Counted from the stretch's first letter, positions 1 through 7,541 are shown. The stretch is 19,413 bases of DNA from JAZKFP01 sp040386355 (GCA_040386355.1 JAZKFP010000071.1:1-19413), one strand, 5' to 3'. Translations and numbers: made by a program. The notes: generated by a model from the letters alone, not told the origin.

Positions 1-7
1 GGTATAT

Positions 8-427
8 ATGATTATTGGATTAGATCACATCGCTATTGCCGTGAATAATTTGCCGAAAGAAATCCAACGTTGGATTACCGATTTTCAATTTGATCTACAA
101 TCTCAAGAATCGGTTGCAGCAGAACGTACGGATGTTGCTTTCTTACCAATTGAAAAAACGCATATTGAATTAGTTTCACCGATGCAAAACGATTCAAATC
201 CTATTCCTTCGGCGCTGCAAAAATCTATTGAAAAGCGTGGCCAAGGTTTACATCATTTATGTTTTCGATCTTCTGATTTAAATGACGATATGCAGCGTTT
301 AAAAAATCGTGGTTACGTTTTTCTTTCAGATAAGCCAACACAGGGCGCACATGGGCGGCGTATTGCTTGGCTTCATCCAAAATATACATCTGGATTATTA
401 ATTGAAATTGTTGAAGTGCATGATTAA
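8..427 (+). CDS. mce: Methylmalonyl-CoA epimerase-like VOC-family protein
   Basis: A 139-residue single-module vicinal-oxygen-chelate (glyoxalase-fold) protein, matching methylmalonyl-CoA epimerase in length and pattern. That enzyme interconverts the (R) and (S) forms of methylmalonyl-CoA in cytosolic propionate and branched-chain metabolism. Visible family marks are the opening GLDHIAIAV with candidate metal ligand His7, the THIELVSP strand with Glu54, GQGLHHLCF with His82/His83, and LLIEIVE with Glu133 near the C-terminus. These sit where the family's four metal ligands are expected. The ATG lies 8 bases into the window, so upstream partners (for example a propionyl-CoA carboxylase gene) cannot be seen. 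It is co-directional with the dUTPase gene 69 bases downstream and convergent with the flagellar cluster. Family assignment is good; the exact substrate is inferred, since VOC proteins diverge in function. Confidence 0.85.
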   Translation: MIIGLDHIAIAVNNLPKEIQRWITDFQFDLQSQESVAAERTDVAFLPIEKTHIELVSPMQNDSNPIPSALQKSIEKRGQGLHHLCFRSSDLNDDMQRLKNRGYVFLSDKPTQGAHGRRIAWLHPKYTSGLLIEIVEVHD

Positions 428-496
428 AGATATAAGCTGCGATGAAAACGGAAGTCCATAGTCAATTAAAATATCTGACCTAAAAAAGGAAATTGT

Positions 497-1153
497 ATGC
501 TATCACTCATTACGCATATGTTAAAACTTCAAGAGCAGATGAATACATTAATTCATCCTGAGTGGCGTACACGAGATTTTCCATGGTATCGCGCTATTTG
601 GACAGAAAGCGCAGAAATGCTTGATCATCACGGATGGAAATGGTGGAAGCATCAGCAACCAAATTGGCAACAAATTCATTTAGAAATTATTGATATTTGG
701 CATTTTGGATTAAGCGATCTTTTACAAGATGATATGCTCATCGAACATACCGCTTTACATATTGTACAGTTATTAGAAATTCCAAAGCCTGAATTCAACC
801 ACTCTACAGATTTTTTAAATATTATTGAAAATTTCGCTACTGAATGCTTAGCCCAAAAAAGATTTTCAATCATTCATTTTAAACAATTAATTGAAGCAGC
901 CAATCTTGATATCGATCAATTATTCAAATGGTATGTCGGCAAAAATCTTCTTAATGAATTTCGTCAATTAAATGGCTATAAAGATGGTAGCTATCGTAAA
1001 TACTGGAACGGTAAAGAAGATAATGAGGTGCTTGCGGAATTAGTTGAGCAATTTAATTTACAAGATGATTCAACAGCTATTGAAATATTTTCAAATCAAA
1101 TTCGATTAGGTCTAAAACAAGCATATGAAAGTAAGATAGAAGAACTAACTTAA
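497..1153 (+). CDS. All-alpha dimeric-type dUTP diphosphatase
   Basis: A 218-residue protein of the all-alpha NTP pyrophosphatase superfamily, dUTPase type 2. These enzymes hydrolyse dUTP (and dUDP) to dUMP, keeping uracil out of DNA. The metal-binding acidic motifs are visible: ESAE at residues 37-40 (ExxE) and EIID at 63-66 (ExxD), each beside Trp-rich stretches (GWKWW, DIWHF). The second family block is also present: NEFRQLNGYKDGSY at about 153-166, followed by KYWNGKEDN, which resembles the nucleotide-binding segment of dimeric dUTPases from kinetoplastids, Campylobacter and phages. The ATG is preceded by AAAAAAGGA with good spacing. The protein is unrelated to the trimeric beta-fold Dut of most gammaproteobacteria. 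Whether a trimeric Dut also exists in this genome cannot be seen here. Confidence 0.88.
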   Translation: MLSLITHMLKLQEQMNTLIHPEWRTRDFPWYRAIWTESAEMLDHHGWKWWKHQQPNWQQIHLEIIDIWHFGLSDLLQDDMLIEHTALHIVQLLEIPKPEFNHSTDFLNIIENFATECLAQKRFSIIHFKQLIEAANLDIDQLFKWYVGKNLLNEFRQLNGYKDGSYRKYWNGKEDNEVLAELVEQFNLQDDSTAIEIFSNQIRLGLKQAYESKIEELT

Positions 1154-1157
1154 TACA

Positions 1158-1390
1158 TACCAAACGCAAATGGGATTTCCTAAAACACGTTTCAAATAGT
1201 CAATTAGTACTAGCCAGCGTTCAACACGGGCGAATGATTATTCGCCCCTACAACAATCGTCACTTTCCTAAAAATATCTCAATATCTAACGGAAATCGTA
1301 GGGACGAATAACTATTCGCCCGCATGTACTTTCCCACAAACCATCTTTATAAAATATTTCACCATGGAAAACTCATATGCGTTCACTATA
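1158..1390. repeat. Degenerate family B inverted-repeat element containing a nested family C pair
   Basis: Most of the 305-base gap between the dUTPase gene and the STN-like gene. The left end, TACCAAACGCAAATGGG at 1158, and the right end, GGAAAACTCATATGCGTT at 1366-1383, form an imperfect inverted repeat (about 15 of 21 positions). Both resemble the ends of the element inside fliP (17704-17820). The interior is not alignable to the other copies and carries the family C pair at 1228-1322. I read it as an old family B copy that later received a family C element. Homology of the ends is moderately supported; the nesting is inference. Confidence 0.45.
1228..1322. repeat. Family C element: inverted pair of quasi-palindromic repeats
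   Basis: GGGCGAATGATTATTCGCCC (1228-1247), followed by CTAC, is nearly self-complementary. At 1298-1321 the same unit returns inverted as GTAGGGACGAATAACTATTC followed by GCCC. The outer ends are therefore inverted repeats of each other, and each end can also fold on itself. A second pair with the same layout is at 14360-14527. This looks like a small non-autonomous palindromic element; no coding capacity is visible. Confidence 0.6.
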
Positions 1391-1422
1391 TTGTTGTAAA
1401 TAAGCTTTATTTTTAACTATTC

Positions 1423-1438
1423 TAACATTAGAATGTTA
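1423..1438. promoter_or_regulatory. Perfect inverted repeat upstream of the STN-like gene, possible operator
   Basis: TAACATT-AG-AATGTTA is a perfect 7-bp inverted repeat with a 2-base spacer. It ends 20 bases before the ATG at 1459, in an AT-rich leader. Its size and position suit an operator, but the leader hairpin could also be incidental in such AT-rich DNA. No regulator is recognised. Confidence 0.3.
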
Positions 1439-1458
1439 TCAAAAGGGCCTGCTTCATT

Positions 1459-1776
1459 ATGAAAAGAAAATTAATTTTAAGTTTAATCATTTCGACATTA
1501 TTATTGAATTCATTGATTGCTGCAGAAAATAATAAGTCTGATTGTGTTAGCCCGGAAGGTAGTTTAACGATTAATACTAAAAGAGTGAAAACTCAAACTG
1601 TTTTGCAGATTGTTGCCGACATTGCAAATAAAGAATTTATTTCTAAAACTGATAAAAGCCCTATTGTAGAGGCACATTATTTTTGTGTGCCGTGGCAAAA
1701 CCTTTTAAATGATTTTGTTAAAAACAATAAGTTAGATGTTGAGGTTTCAGACACTTCAATTATCTACAAAAATTAA
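1459..1776 (+). CDS. Small exported protein resembling a lone STN (secretin/TonB short N-terminal) domain
   Basis: A 105-residue protein. It begins with a clear Sec signal peptide: MKRK, a hydrophobic core at residues 5-20, and a probable cut after LIAA at about 22. The mature part of about 83 residues follows the STN pattern: a strand (SLTINTKRV), a helix (TVLQIVADIANKEF), a second strand (VEAHYFCVPW) with the typical PW before a helix (QNLLNDFVKNN), then LDVEVSDTSIIYKN. STN domains normally sit at the N-terminus of secretins or TonB-dependent receptors, but here nothing follows. Two cysteines (29 and 76) could form a disulfide. The gene is plus-strand, convergent with motD, and separated from it by a family A repeat. 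No pathway can be named; a periplasmic location is inferred from the signal peptide. Confidence 0.65.
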   Translation: MKRKLILSLIISTLLLNSLIAAENNKSDCVSPEGSLTINTKRVKTQTVLQIVADIANKEFISKTDKSPIVEAHYFCVPWQNLLNDFVKNNKLDVEVSDTSIIYKN

Positions 1777-1816
1777 ACTGTCAATGTTCAATTGAATGCA
1801 AGGCTCACAGCTGTTG

Positions 1817-2064
1817 ATATACCCGTAGCGAATGGCTTTTGTTTTTAAAAAATGGTAGGGCGCTTTGCGCGCCGCGACTCAAGGCAGCGGCCGGACAAAT
1901 GAAATGGTGAAGCATGAAGATTTTTTTTCGGTTGCACGACGTCTTGACGCTGCGTAGCCAAAGCTTTACGCAGCGAGAACGCTGTGACGCGTTCGAGCAG
2001 GCAACAAAGCAAGCGGAAAAAAAGATCATGATAAACACCTAATTCTCATACGCTACGGGTATAT
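1817..2064 (+). repeat. Family A MITE-like element, copy 1
   Basis: A 248-bp element with perfect 14-bp terminal inverted repeats, ATATACCCGTAGCG and CGCTACGGGTATAT. It fills most of the 339-base gap between the convergent STN-like gene and motD. Inside are a GGCGC-TTTGC-GCGCC hairpin near 1858, a hairpin with a perfect 9-bp stem CGCTGCGTA/TACGCAGCG (1948-1975), and a hairpin GAACGC-TGTGAC-GCGTTC (1977-1994). Related copies lie at 3148-3363 (inverted) and 8419-8680 (same orientation). An open frame of 77 codons on the minus strand crosses it but lacks support as a gene. Confidence 0.85.
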
Positions 2065-2115
2065 TAGCTCTTAAAAAACAGTAATTTCGTACAAATGCTT
2101 TTAGTAAATATTTTT

Positions 2116-3144
2116 TTAAATACGCTCAGCCAAAATAATTACTACTCGTCTGTTTAACGCTTTACCTTCAACTGTATCATTATCTGCGATGGGTCGATGT
2201 TCGCCGTAACCTACTGCAGCTAATCGATTGGGTGCCACACCGTATTCCGTAAATAAACGCACCATTGCAGCTGCTCGACCAGCTGATAATTCCCAATTAG
2301 ATGGAAAGCGTGAAGTTGCAATTGGTGAATTATCAGTAAAACCTTCAATAAATATAAAATGCTGTGTTTCATAAATACGTGATGCAATTTCCTGAATAAT
2401 ATCGGTTGCGCTAAAATCAGGAATCGCTTCTCCAACTGCAAACAAAACCCCATCTTGAATACTAATTTCTAAACGTTTATTTTTTTCAGCTACTTGAACA
2501 TGGCCTTCATTAATCCATTTATCTAAATTCTTTTTTAAATCCTGCATTAATGGATTTGTTTCTTGTGATATAAATTCAACTGCTTTTTTGTTTAGTAACG
2601 AATTAGTTTGTCCAGCTGAATTTTCTTTGCTTTCAACTGACTTTTCTACAAAATTTGATTTGTTGTTAGCTTGAAGCTGATCGACAGTATTTTGAGTAAT
2701 AGATTCAGGAATAATTATTTTTTTAATATCCTGCATTTCATTTTTAATTACATGAAGTGATGTTTTATCAAGCTGATCAATTTGTTTCTCAAATTTCGTA
2801 ATAGTAGGATTTTTAATAGGATGTGAAATTAAATCTTTAAATAACTTAGGATAACCTTCACCAGCTATTGGTGAAAAAGGCAAAGCTGGGTTTATTGATG
2901 GTAAATCTGCGTAATCTAATATATCTGATGAAGTATCAATAGTGGGTAAAACTTGATTACTAAAACGCTTTTCTAAAGATTCAGATAGTACTCGATATTG
3001 ATCTTCATTGACCGAAGAAATAGCATACATAACTACAAAAAATGCAAATAGGATGGTGATGAAGTCTGCGTAAGATAAAATCCAACGGTCTTCTGAAGAG
3101 GATAATTCGCTATTAAATTGTGATAAAGGTATGCGCACTGACAT
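2116..3144 (-). CDS. motD: Flagellar stator protein MotD (MotB family)
   Basis: A 342-residue stator B-subunit that anchors the motor to peptidoglycan and, with MotC, forms the ion channel powering rotation. After a short cytoplasmic N-terminus, the single membrane segment (about 22-44, WILSYADFITILFAFF) carries Asp27, in the position of the proton-binding aspartate of MotB. The C-terminal OmpA-like domain (about 225-340) has GFTDNSPI, WELSAGRAAAMV, VGYGEHRPIADN and NRRVVI. The residue 75-215 linker is long and Lys/Asn/Ser-rich, making the protein somewhat larger than the Pseudomonas MotD I recall. In the usual arrangement motC and motD are adjacent; here a family A element (3148-3363) separates them and ends 3 bases before the motD ATG, leaving only ACGGG of the repeat end as a weak ribosome-binding site. 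The next gene in the usual order (ParA-like/cheW) is absent. Confidence 0.92.
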   Translation of the reverse strand: MSVRIPLSQFNSELSSSEDRWILSYADFITILFAFFVVMYAISSVNEDQYRVLSESLEKRFSNQVLPTIDTSSDILDYADLPSINPALPFSPIAGEGYPKLFKDLISHPIKNPTITKFEKQIDQLDKTSLHVIKNEMQDIKKIIIPESITQNTVDQLQANNKSNFVEKSVESKENSAGQTNSLLNKKAVEFISQETNPLMQDLKKNLDKWINEGHVQVAEKNKRLEISIQDGVLFAVGEAIPDFSATDIIQEIASRIYETQHFIFIEGFTDNSPIATSRFPSNWELSAGRAAAMVRLFTEYGVAPNRLAAVGYGEHRPIADNDTVEGKALNRRVVIILAERI

Positions 3145-3147
3145 TAT

Positions 3148-3363
3148 ATATACCCGTAGCGTATGAAAATTAAGTGTTCATTATGATCTTTTTTTCCGCT
3201 CACTTTGTTAAGACCTTAAGAGCGCGTCACAGCACTCTCACGTGCCTAAAGCTTTGGCTACGCAGCGTTAAGGCGTCGTGCAACCGAAAAAAAATCTTCA
3301 TGCTTCACCGCTACGCTTGACCTACTCTTTTTTAAAAACAAAGGTCAAACGCTACGGGTACAT
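3148..3363 (-). repeat. Family A MITE-like element, copy 2 (inverted), between motC and motD
   Basis: A 216-bp copy in opposite orientation to copies 1 and 3. Its ends are ATATACCCGTAGCG (3148) and CGCTACGGGTACAT (3350-3363). Read on the minus strand it keeps the landmarks of copy 1: GTTTTTAAAAAA, GGTGAAGCATGAAG, GCTGCGTAGCCAAAGCTTTA, the TGTGAC loop and GCGGAAAAAAAGATCAT. It lacks the GC-rich GGCGCTTTGCGCGCC block found in the other two copies. It sits 11 bases after the motC stop and 3 bases before the motD ATG, so the repeat forms the whole motC-motD junction and must be transcribed. Confidence 0.85.
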
Positions 3364-3374
3364 TAGCTCATTCA

Positions 3375-4166
3375 TTAAGAAAATTGAGCGGATTTATTAT
3401 CTTGCTTTGAACTTAAAAGCGTTGTAATTTCTGGCTTTTCATAATACGCAGTTAATCGTTGCTGAATCATTCTAGGATTCTCACCTTCAGCGATTGCAAC
3501 TAATCCTTCTAAAATCATCATGTGTTCTTGATTACGCAGTTGAATATAAAAACGGCATTTTCGAGCAATTGGGAAAAATATTAAATTTGAAAAACCCACT
3601 CCATAAATGGTTGCAACAAAAGCTGTCGCTATTCCAGAACCTAATTGACTCGGATTTGCTAAATTTCCCATTACATGAATTAAACCCAATACCGCGCCTA
3701 AAATTCCCATAGTTGGTGCATAACCCGCCATCGATTCAAAAATATTTGCTGCATGAGTAGCGCGATGATTTTCAGATTCAATATCACGTAATAAAATATC
3801 AGCAATACGTTGTGGATCTTCCCCATCCATCACTAATTGCAGTCCTTGACGATAAAACGGATTTTGCTCTTTAAATATAAAATTTTGCACACCTGCTAAC
3901 CCATCTCGTCGAATTGCCCAACTCCATTCCATAATTTTTTGATTTAATTTTTCTAAACTAATTGATGGGGGGAAAATAACCCAAGGTAAGATTTGGCTAG
4001 ATTTAATAAGAGTTGCACGAGTTGATTGGAGAAATACCGCTGCAACACTTCCACCAATAACAATTATTGCAGCCGCAGGATTTAATAAACTATCTAAATG
4101 GCCACCTTCAAAATGATTAGCGACAAAAATAGTCAATATTCCTAGCGCAAGCCCAATGCAAGTCAT
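3375..4166 (-). CDS. motC: Flagellar stator protein MotC (MotA family)
   Basis: An inner-membrane stator A-subunit that conducts ions with MotD and contacts FliG. From the chosen ATG it has 263 residues with four membrane segments: an N-terminal segment TCIGLALGILTIFVAN, NPAAAIIVIGGSVAAVF, then after the cytoplasmic loop GYAPTMGILGAVLGLIHVM (with the family's conserved proline) and GIATAFVATIYGVGFSNLIF. The FEGGH motif after the first segment is typical of MotA/MotC. Start choice is uncertain. ATG 4166 is 4 bases after the cheB stop, which suits translational coupling. GTG 4190 follows AAAGGA closely, and ATG 4229 or GTG 4238 would overlap cheB by about 60 bases and add an untypical basic N-terminus. 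Its place after cheB supports MotC rather than the classical motA. Confidence 0.9.
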   Translation of the reverse strand: MTCIGLALGILTIFVANHFEGGHLDSLLNPAAAIIVIGGSVAAVFLQSTRATLIKSSQILPWVIFPPSISLEKLNQKIMEWSWAIRRDGLAGVQNFIFKEQNPFYRQGLQLVMDGEDPQRIADILLRDIESENHRATHAANIFESMAGYAPTMGILGAVLGLIHVMGNLANPSQLGSGIATAFVATIYGVGFSNLIFFPIARKCRFYIQLRNQEHMMILEGLVAIAEGENPRMIQQRLTAYYEKPEITTLLSSKQDNKSAQFS

Positions 4167-4170
4167 GTAA

Positions 4171-5280
4171 TCAATTTTTGTAGAACGCACAGATCCTTTC
4201 TCCAATATCTTCCAACGATAAAATTTCATCGTAAGCACCTACTTTCATTACAGCTTGCGGCATACCAAAAACTACACAACTTGCTTCATCTTGAATTAAT
4301 ATTTTTGAACCCTTTTCACGTAATTTTTGTGCACCTACACGACCATCTGAACCCATTCCGGTAAGAATAATTGCCAACACCGCTCCAGCATAATGATCAT
4401 TTGCTGATAATAATGTTTCATCTACTGAAGGCCGATATAGTTGTGATTCATCTTCTTCAATGCTTATTTTTTTACCATGAGTATTTAATTTTAATTGTTT
4501 TCCACCTGGCGCAACATACACATGACCTGCCTGTAAAAACTCTCCATCTTTTGCCTCTTGTACCGGCAATTCACAGCGCGAACCTAAACGTAATGCATAA
4601 GGACCGGTAAAAAGTGCAGGCATATGTTGCACAATGAGAATTGGAACATTACAAGGCTTTGATAAACTTTCTGCAATTCGCTGTACCGCTATTGGCCCGC
4701 CTGTTGACGCGCCAATAACAATAATTTGGGGATGAAAATTATTTGTAGTTTTTTGGATTTTTCGAGATGATATTGAAGGCTGAATTTTTTCTGAATCTTT
4801 ATAAGCCGAATTTGTTGCAGTAAATGATGAAATACGTTGATTTGCCATAGACGCATAGTTTGTAAAATTTAATTTTGGTCGACTATGAATTAATTGTTCT
4901 AATTTTTGAATTAATGCGAAATCTAATGTTGTAGAAGAAGGTGAATGTTCAGAATTTTTTGGTAGAAAATCGACCACGCCTGCTTCAAGCGCATCTAATG
5001 TTGTGCGTGCACCTTGAAACGTAAGAGAGGATAACATCAAGATTGGAATTGACCTAATAGCAAGAATTGCTTTAGTTGCTGCAATTCCATCCATGCCCGG
5101 CATTTCCTGATCCATAGTAATGATATCAGGATTTAGCAATTTAGTTTTTGCAATAGCCTCTAAACCGTTAGCTGCAAAACCCACTACAGTGAACCGTGAA
5201 TCTTTTTCTATAATATCAATAATTCTTCGCCTAAAAAATCCCGAATCATCAACAACTAAAACTTTTTGAACTGTATCCAT
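4171..5280 (-). CDS. cheB: Chemotaxis response regulator protein-glutamate methylesterase CheB
   Basis: A 369-residue two-domain enzyme that removes methyl groups from chemoreceptor glutamates (and deamidates glutamines) when phosphorylated by CheA, giving adaptation. The N-terminal receiver (1-125) has DD at 11-12, phospho-acceptor Asp57 in IITMDQEMPGMDG, the Ser/Thr region at LMLSS and Lys108. A variable linker (about 126-183) follows. The methylesterase domain carries the catalytic triad motifs GASTGGP (Ser192), VQHMP (His219) and LTGMGSDG (Asp312). The gene lies 22 bases after cheA and 4 bases before the preferred motC start, so the genes are very probably co-transcribed. The partner methyltransferase cheR is not in the window. 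Confidence 0.95.
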   Translation of the reverse strand: MDTVQKVLVVDDSGFFRRRIIDIIEKDSRFTVVGFAANGLEAIAKTKLLNPDIITMDQEMPGMDGIAATKAILAIRSIPILMLSSLTFQGARTTLDALEAGVVDFLPKNSEHSPSSTTLDFALIQKLEQLIHSRPKLNFTNYASMANQRISSFTATNSAYKDSEKIQPSISSRKIQKTTNNFHPQIIVIGASTGGPIAVQRIAESLSKPCNVPILIVQHMPALFTGPYALRLGSRCELPVQEAKDGEFLQAGHVYVAPGGKQLKLNTHGKKISIEEDESQLYRPSVDETLLSANDHYAGAVLAIILTGMGSDGRVGAQKLREKGSKILIQDEASCVVFGMPQAVMKVGAYDEILSLEDIGERICAFYKN

Positions 5281-5302
5281 ACAGTAGGCTTTCTATTCTA
5301 AT

Positions 5303-7510
5303 TTATGAATTATTATTTGCGTAATGTTTTAACATACTTGGAACATCTAAAATTAATGCAATACGCCCATCGCCAGTAATCGTTGCACCGGCCATACCAG
5401 CCGTTCCATTTAAGATTTTACCTAATGGTTTTATTACTACTTCTTCTTGACCAATTAATTGATCAACGACAAATCCAATTTTTGAAATTCCAACATTGAT
5501 AATCACAACATGCCCAAAGTTATTTTTTTGTTGTGAAGGATCATTATCAGAAATTAACCAATTTTTTAAATGAAATAAAAGCAGCGGCTTGCCACGAACA
5601 ATTACAACCTCTTGACCATCTACGACATTTATTTTTCTTAAATCTATATGAAATATTTCACTCACACTGACCAAAGGAAAAGCAAATGTTTGATTTTGCA
5701 AAATCACCATTAATGTCGGCATAATTGCTAATGTTAAGGGAACTTTAATTGAGATGAGTGAACCTTTGCCCAGTTCAGACTTAATAAAAATACTGCCGTT
5801 TAATTGATTTATTTTTGTCTTAACAACATCCATTCCAACGCCGCGACCGGACACATCAGAGATTTGTTCTTTTGTAGAAAATCCAGCATGAAAAATTAAA
5901 TTATAAGCTTCTTCATTGCTTAATCTGTCTGCAGCTTCTTGATCCAATATTCCTTTTTCAATTGCCTTTTTACGTAATCGATCTGCGTCCATTCCATTTC
6001 CATCATCGGAAATAGAAAGTACAATATGGTCTCCCTCTTGCTCTGCGGATAAAATCACCACGCCGCAACGAGGTTTGCCCGCTTTTACACGATCTTCTGG
6101 TAGCTCAATACCGTGATCAACAGAGTTTCTTACTAAATGCACGAGTGGATCTGCCAATGCTTCCACTAGATTTTTATCTAAATCGGTTTCCTCACCTTTT
6201 AAAACTAATTCAATTTCTTTATGTAAACTTCTTGCTAAATCACGTACAACTCGTGGGAACCTTCCAAAAACTTTTTTGATAGGTTGCATTCGTGTTTTCA
6301 TAACTGCTGTTTGTAAATCAGCAGTTACTACATCTAAATTTGCAACCGCTTTAATAATTTCTTCGTCTGCGTTTTTATTACCAAGGCGAACTAATCGATT
6401 GCGAACTAAAACAAGCTCGCCAACCATATTCATAATATCGTCAAGTCTTTTAGTATCGACCCGAACGGTAGTCTCAGCAGCAGGAGAATTTTCTTTAGCA
6501 ACTACAGGTGTTTTAACATGCTGCTGAATTTCAGTAACTTTTTGTGAGGTCGGTATTTGTATGGCTTCATTTTTTTCTGAAACATCAAATTTTGCAAGCG
6601 TACCAACCTTTTCTGACACAAGTATTTTTTCAGTTATGCTTATTTTATTTTGTCCGGGAGCTCCGCCTTGCCCATGAATTTTATCTAATAATTTTTCAAA
6701 TTCATTATCTGAAATTTCATCGGTAGATGTTTTATTTGGAACAGATAAACTCACACCACCTACAGTAGGACCTTTGCCTTTTCCATGCAAATTATCTAAT
6801 AATCGCTCAAATTCTTCGTCACTAATTTCATCACCTGGTTTTGGCGCATCTTTACCAGAAACCTGTAAAATTGGTTCTTGTTGATCTTTTATAATATGTT
6901 CAAGATCTGCAATAAATTCTAAAAATTCGTTTTCATGATCATTAGCTTCAGACGGCTCACTATCAAATAAATCATCATCAAAAAAATCAATAGTTTTTTT
7001 ATCTTCATGTCCAGAATTTTTTATAGGTTTTTCTATAACGCTACTTTTTTCTGCAACAGCAGATTTTTCAACAATAGGTATATCTTTTTCGATGGCAGGA
7101 GAAATAACAGACGGTTGTGCTGAAGGAGTTAATAACGACTTTAGATTTTCTAATAAATTGTTATCTGCACTTTCTGGCATTTCTCTATTATGAATTTCTG
7201 CAAACATCCTATTCACAGAATCTAATGTGGTTAAAACCACATCCATTAATTCAGACGAAACTTTAATTTGACCATGTCGAAGCGCATCAAACACATTTTC
7301 CGCAATGTGACACAAGTCAACTAAAGGATTTATTTGTAAAAATCCTGCGCCACCTTTAACAGTGTGAAATCCACGAAAAATAGCATTTAAAAGCTGCACA
7401 TCATCTGGGCTTCGCTCTAACTCAACAAGTTGCTCAGATAATTGCTCTAATAATTCACCTGCTTCTATTAGGAAATCTTGTAAAATCTCCTCGTCTGCAC
7501 CGAAACTCAT
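5303..7510 (-). CDS. cheA: Chemotaxis sensor histidine kinase CheA
   Basis: A 735-residue cytosolic kinase of the receptor array. It autophosphorylates in trans and passes phosphate to CheY and CheB. Domains in order: HPt (1-110) with phospho-His49 in FRGFHTVKGGAG; a long acidic low-complexity linker (130-345); dimerisation (about 350-410); ATPase with N box HLVRNSVDHGIE (458-469), G1 DDGNGMD (502-508) and G2 GRGVGMD (555-561); and the CheW-like regulatory domain (about 590-730). No typical P2 CheY-binding domain is visible. Instead the linker has two near-identical blocks, DEISDEEFERLLDNLHGKG (227-245) and DEISDNEFEKLLDKIHGQG (264-282), plus an acidic DFFDDDLFD stretch. The ATG is 31 bases after cheZ and is preceded by GGGAG at good spacing. 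Confidence 0.96.
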   Translation of the reverse strand: MSFGADEEILQDFLIEAGELLEQLSEQLVELERSPDDVQLLNAIFRGFHTVKGGAGFLQINPLVDLCHIAENVFDALRHGQIKVSSELMDVVLTTLDSVNRMFAEIHNREMPESADNNLLENLKSLLTPSAQPSVISPAIEKDIPIVEKSAVAEKSSVIEKPIKNSGHEDKKTIDFFDDDLFDSEPSEANDHENEFLEFIADLEHIIKDQQEPILQVSGKDAPKPGDEISDEEFERLLDNLHGKGKGPTVGGVSLSVPNKTSTDEISDNEFEKLLDKIHGQGGAPGQNKISITEKILVSEKVGTLAKFDVSEKNEAIQIPTSQKVTEIQQHVKTPVVAKENSPAAETTVRVDTKRLDDIMNMVGELVLVRNRLVRLGNKNADEEIIKAVANLDVVTADLQTAVMKTRMQPIKKVFGRFPRVVRDLARSLHKEIELVLKGEETDLDKNLVEALADPLVHLVRNSVDHGIELPEDRVKAGKPRCGVVILSAEQEGDHIVLSISDDGNGMDADRLRKKAIEKGILDQEAADRLSNEEAYNLIFHAGFSTKEQISDVSGRGVGMDVVKTKINQLNGSIFIKSELGKGSLISIKVPLTLAIMPTLMVILQNQTFAFPLVSVSEIFHIDLRKINVVDGQEVVIVRGKPLLLFHLKNWLISDNDPSQQKNNFGHVVIINVGISKIGFVVDQLIGQEEVVIKPLGKILNGTAGMAGATITGDGRIALILDVPSMLKHYANNNS

Positions 7511-7541
7511 GCGTCAACTCCCTATGCCGCAGACGACTCAA

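Noticed and set aside
1158..1390. CRISPR array or direct-repeat locus
   Set aside because: The repeated units are inverted, only two in number and palindromic, without regular spacers or cas genes.
1805..2038. Minus-strand 77-codon ORF in family A copy 1 and its 78-codon counterpart at 8418-8654
   Set aside because: They lie wholly in repeat DNA, lack a convincing ribosome-binding site and known domain, and are truncated in copy 2. Kept only as a finding about frame retention.
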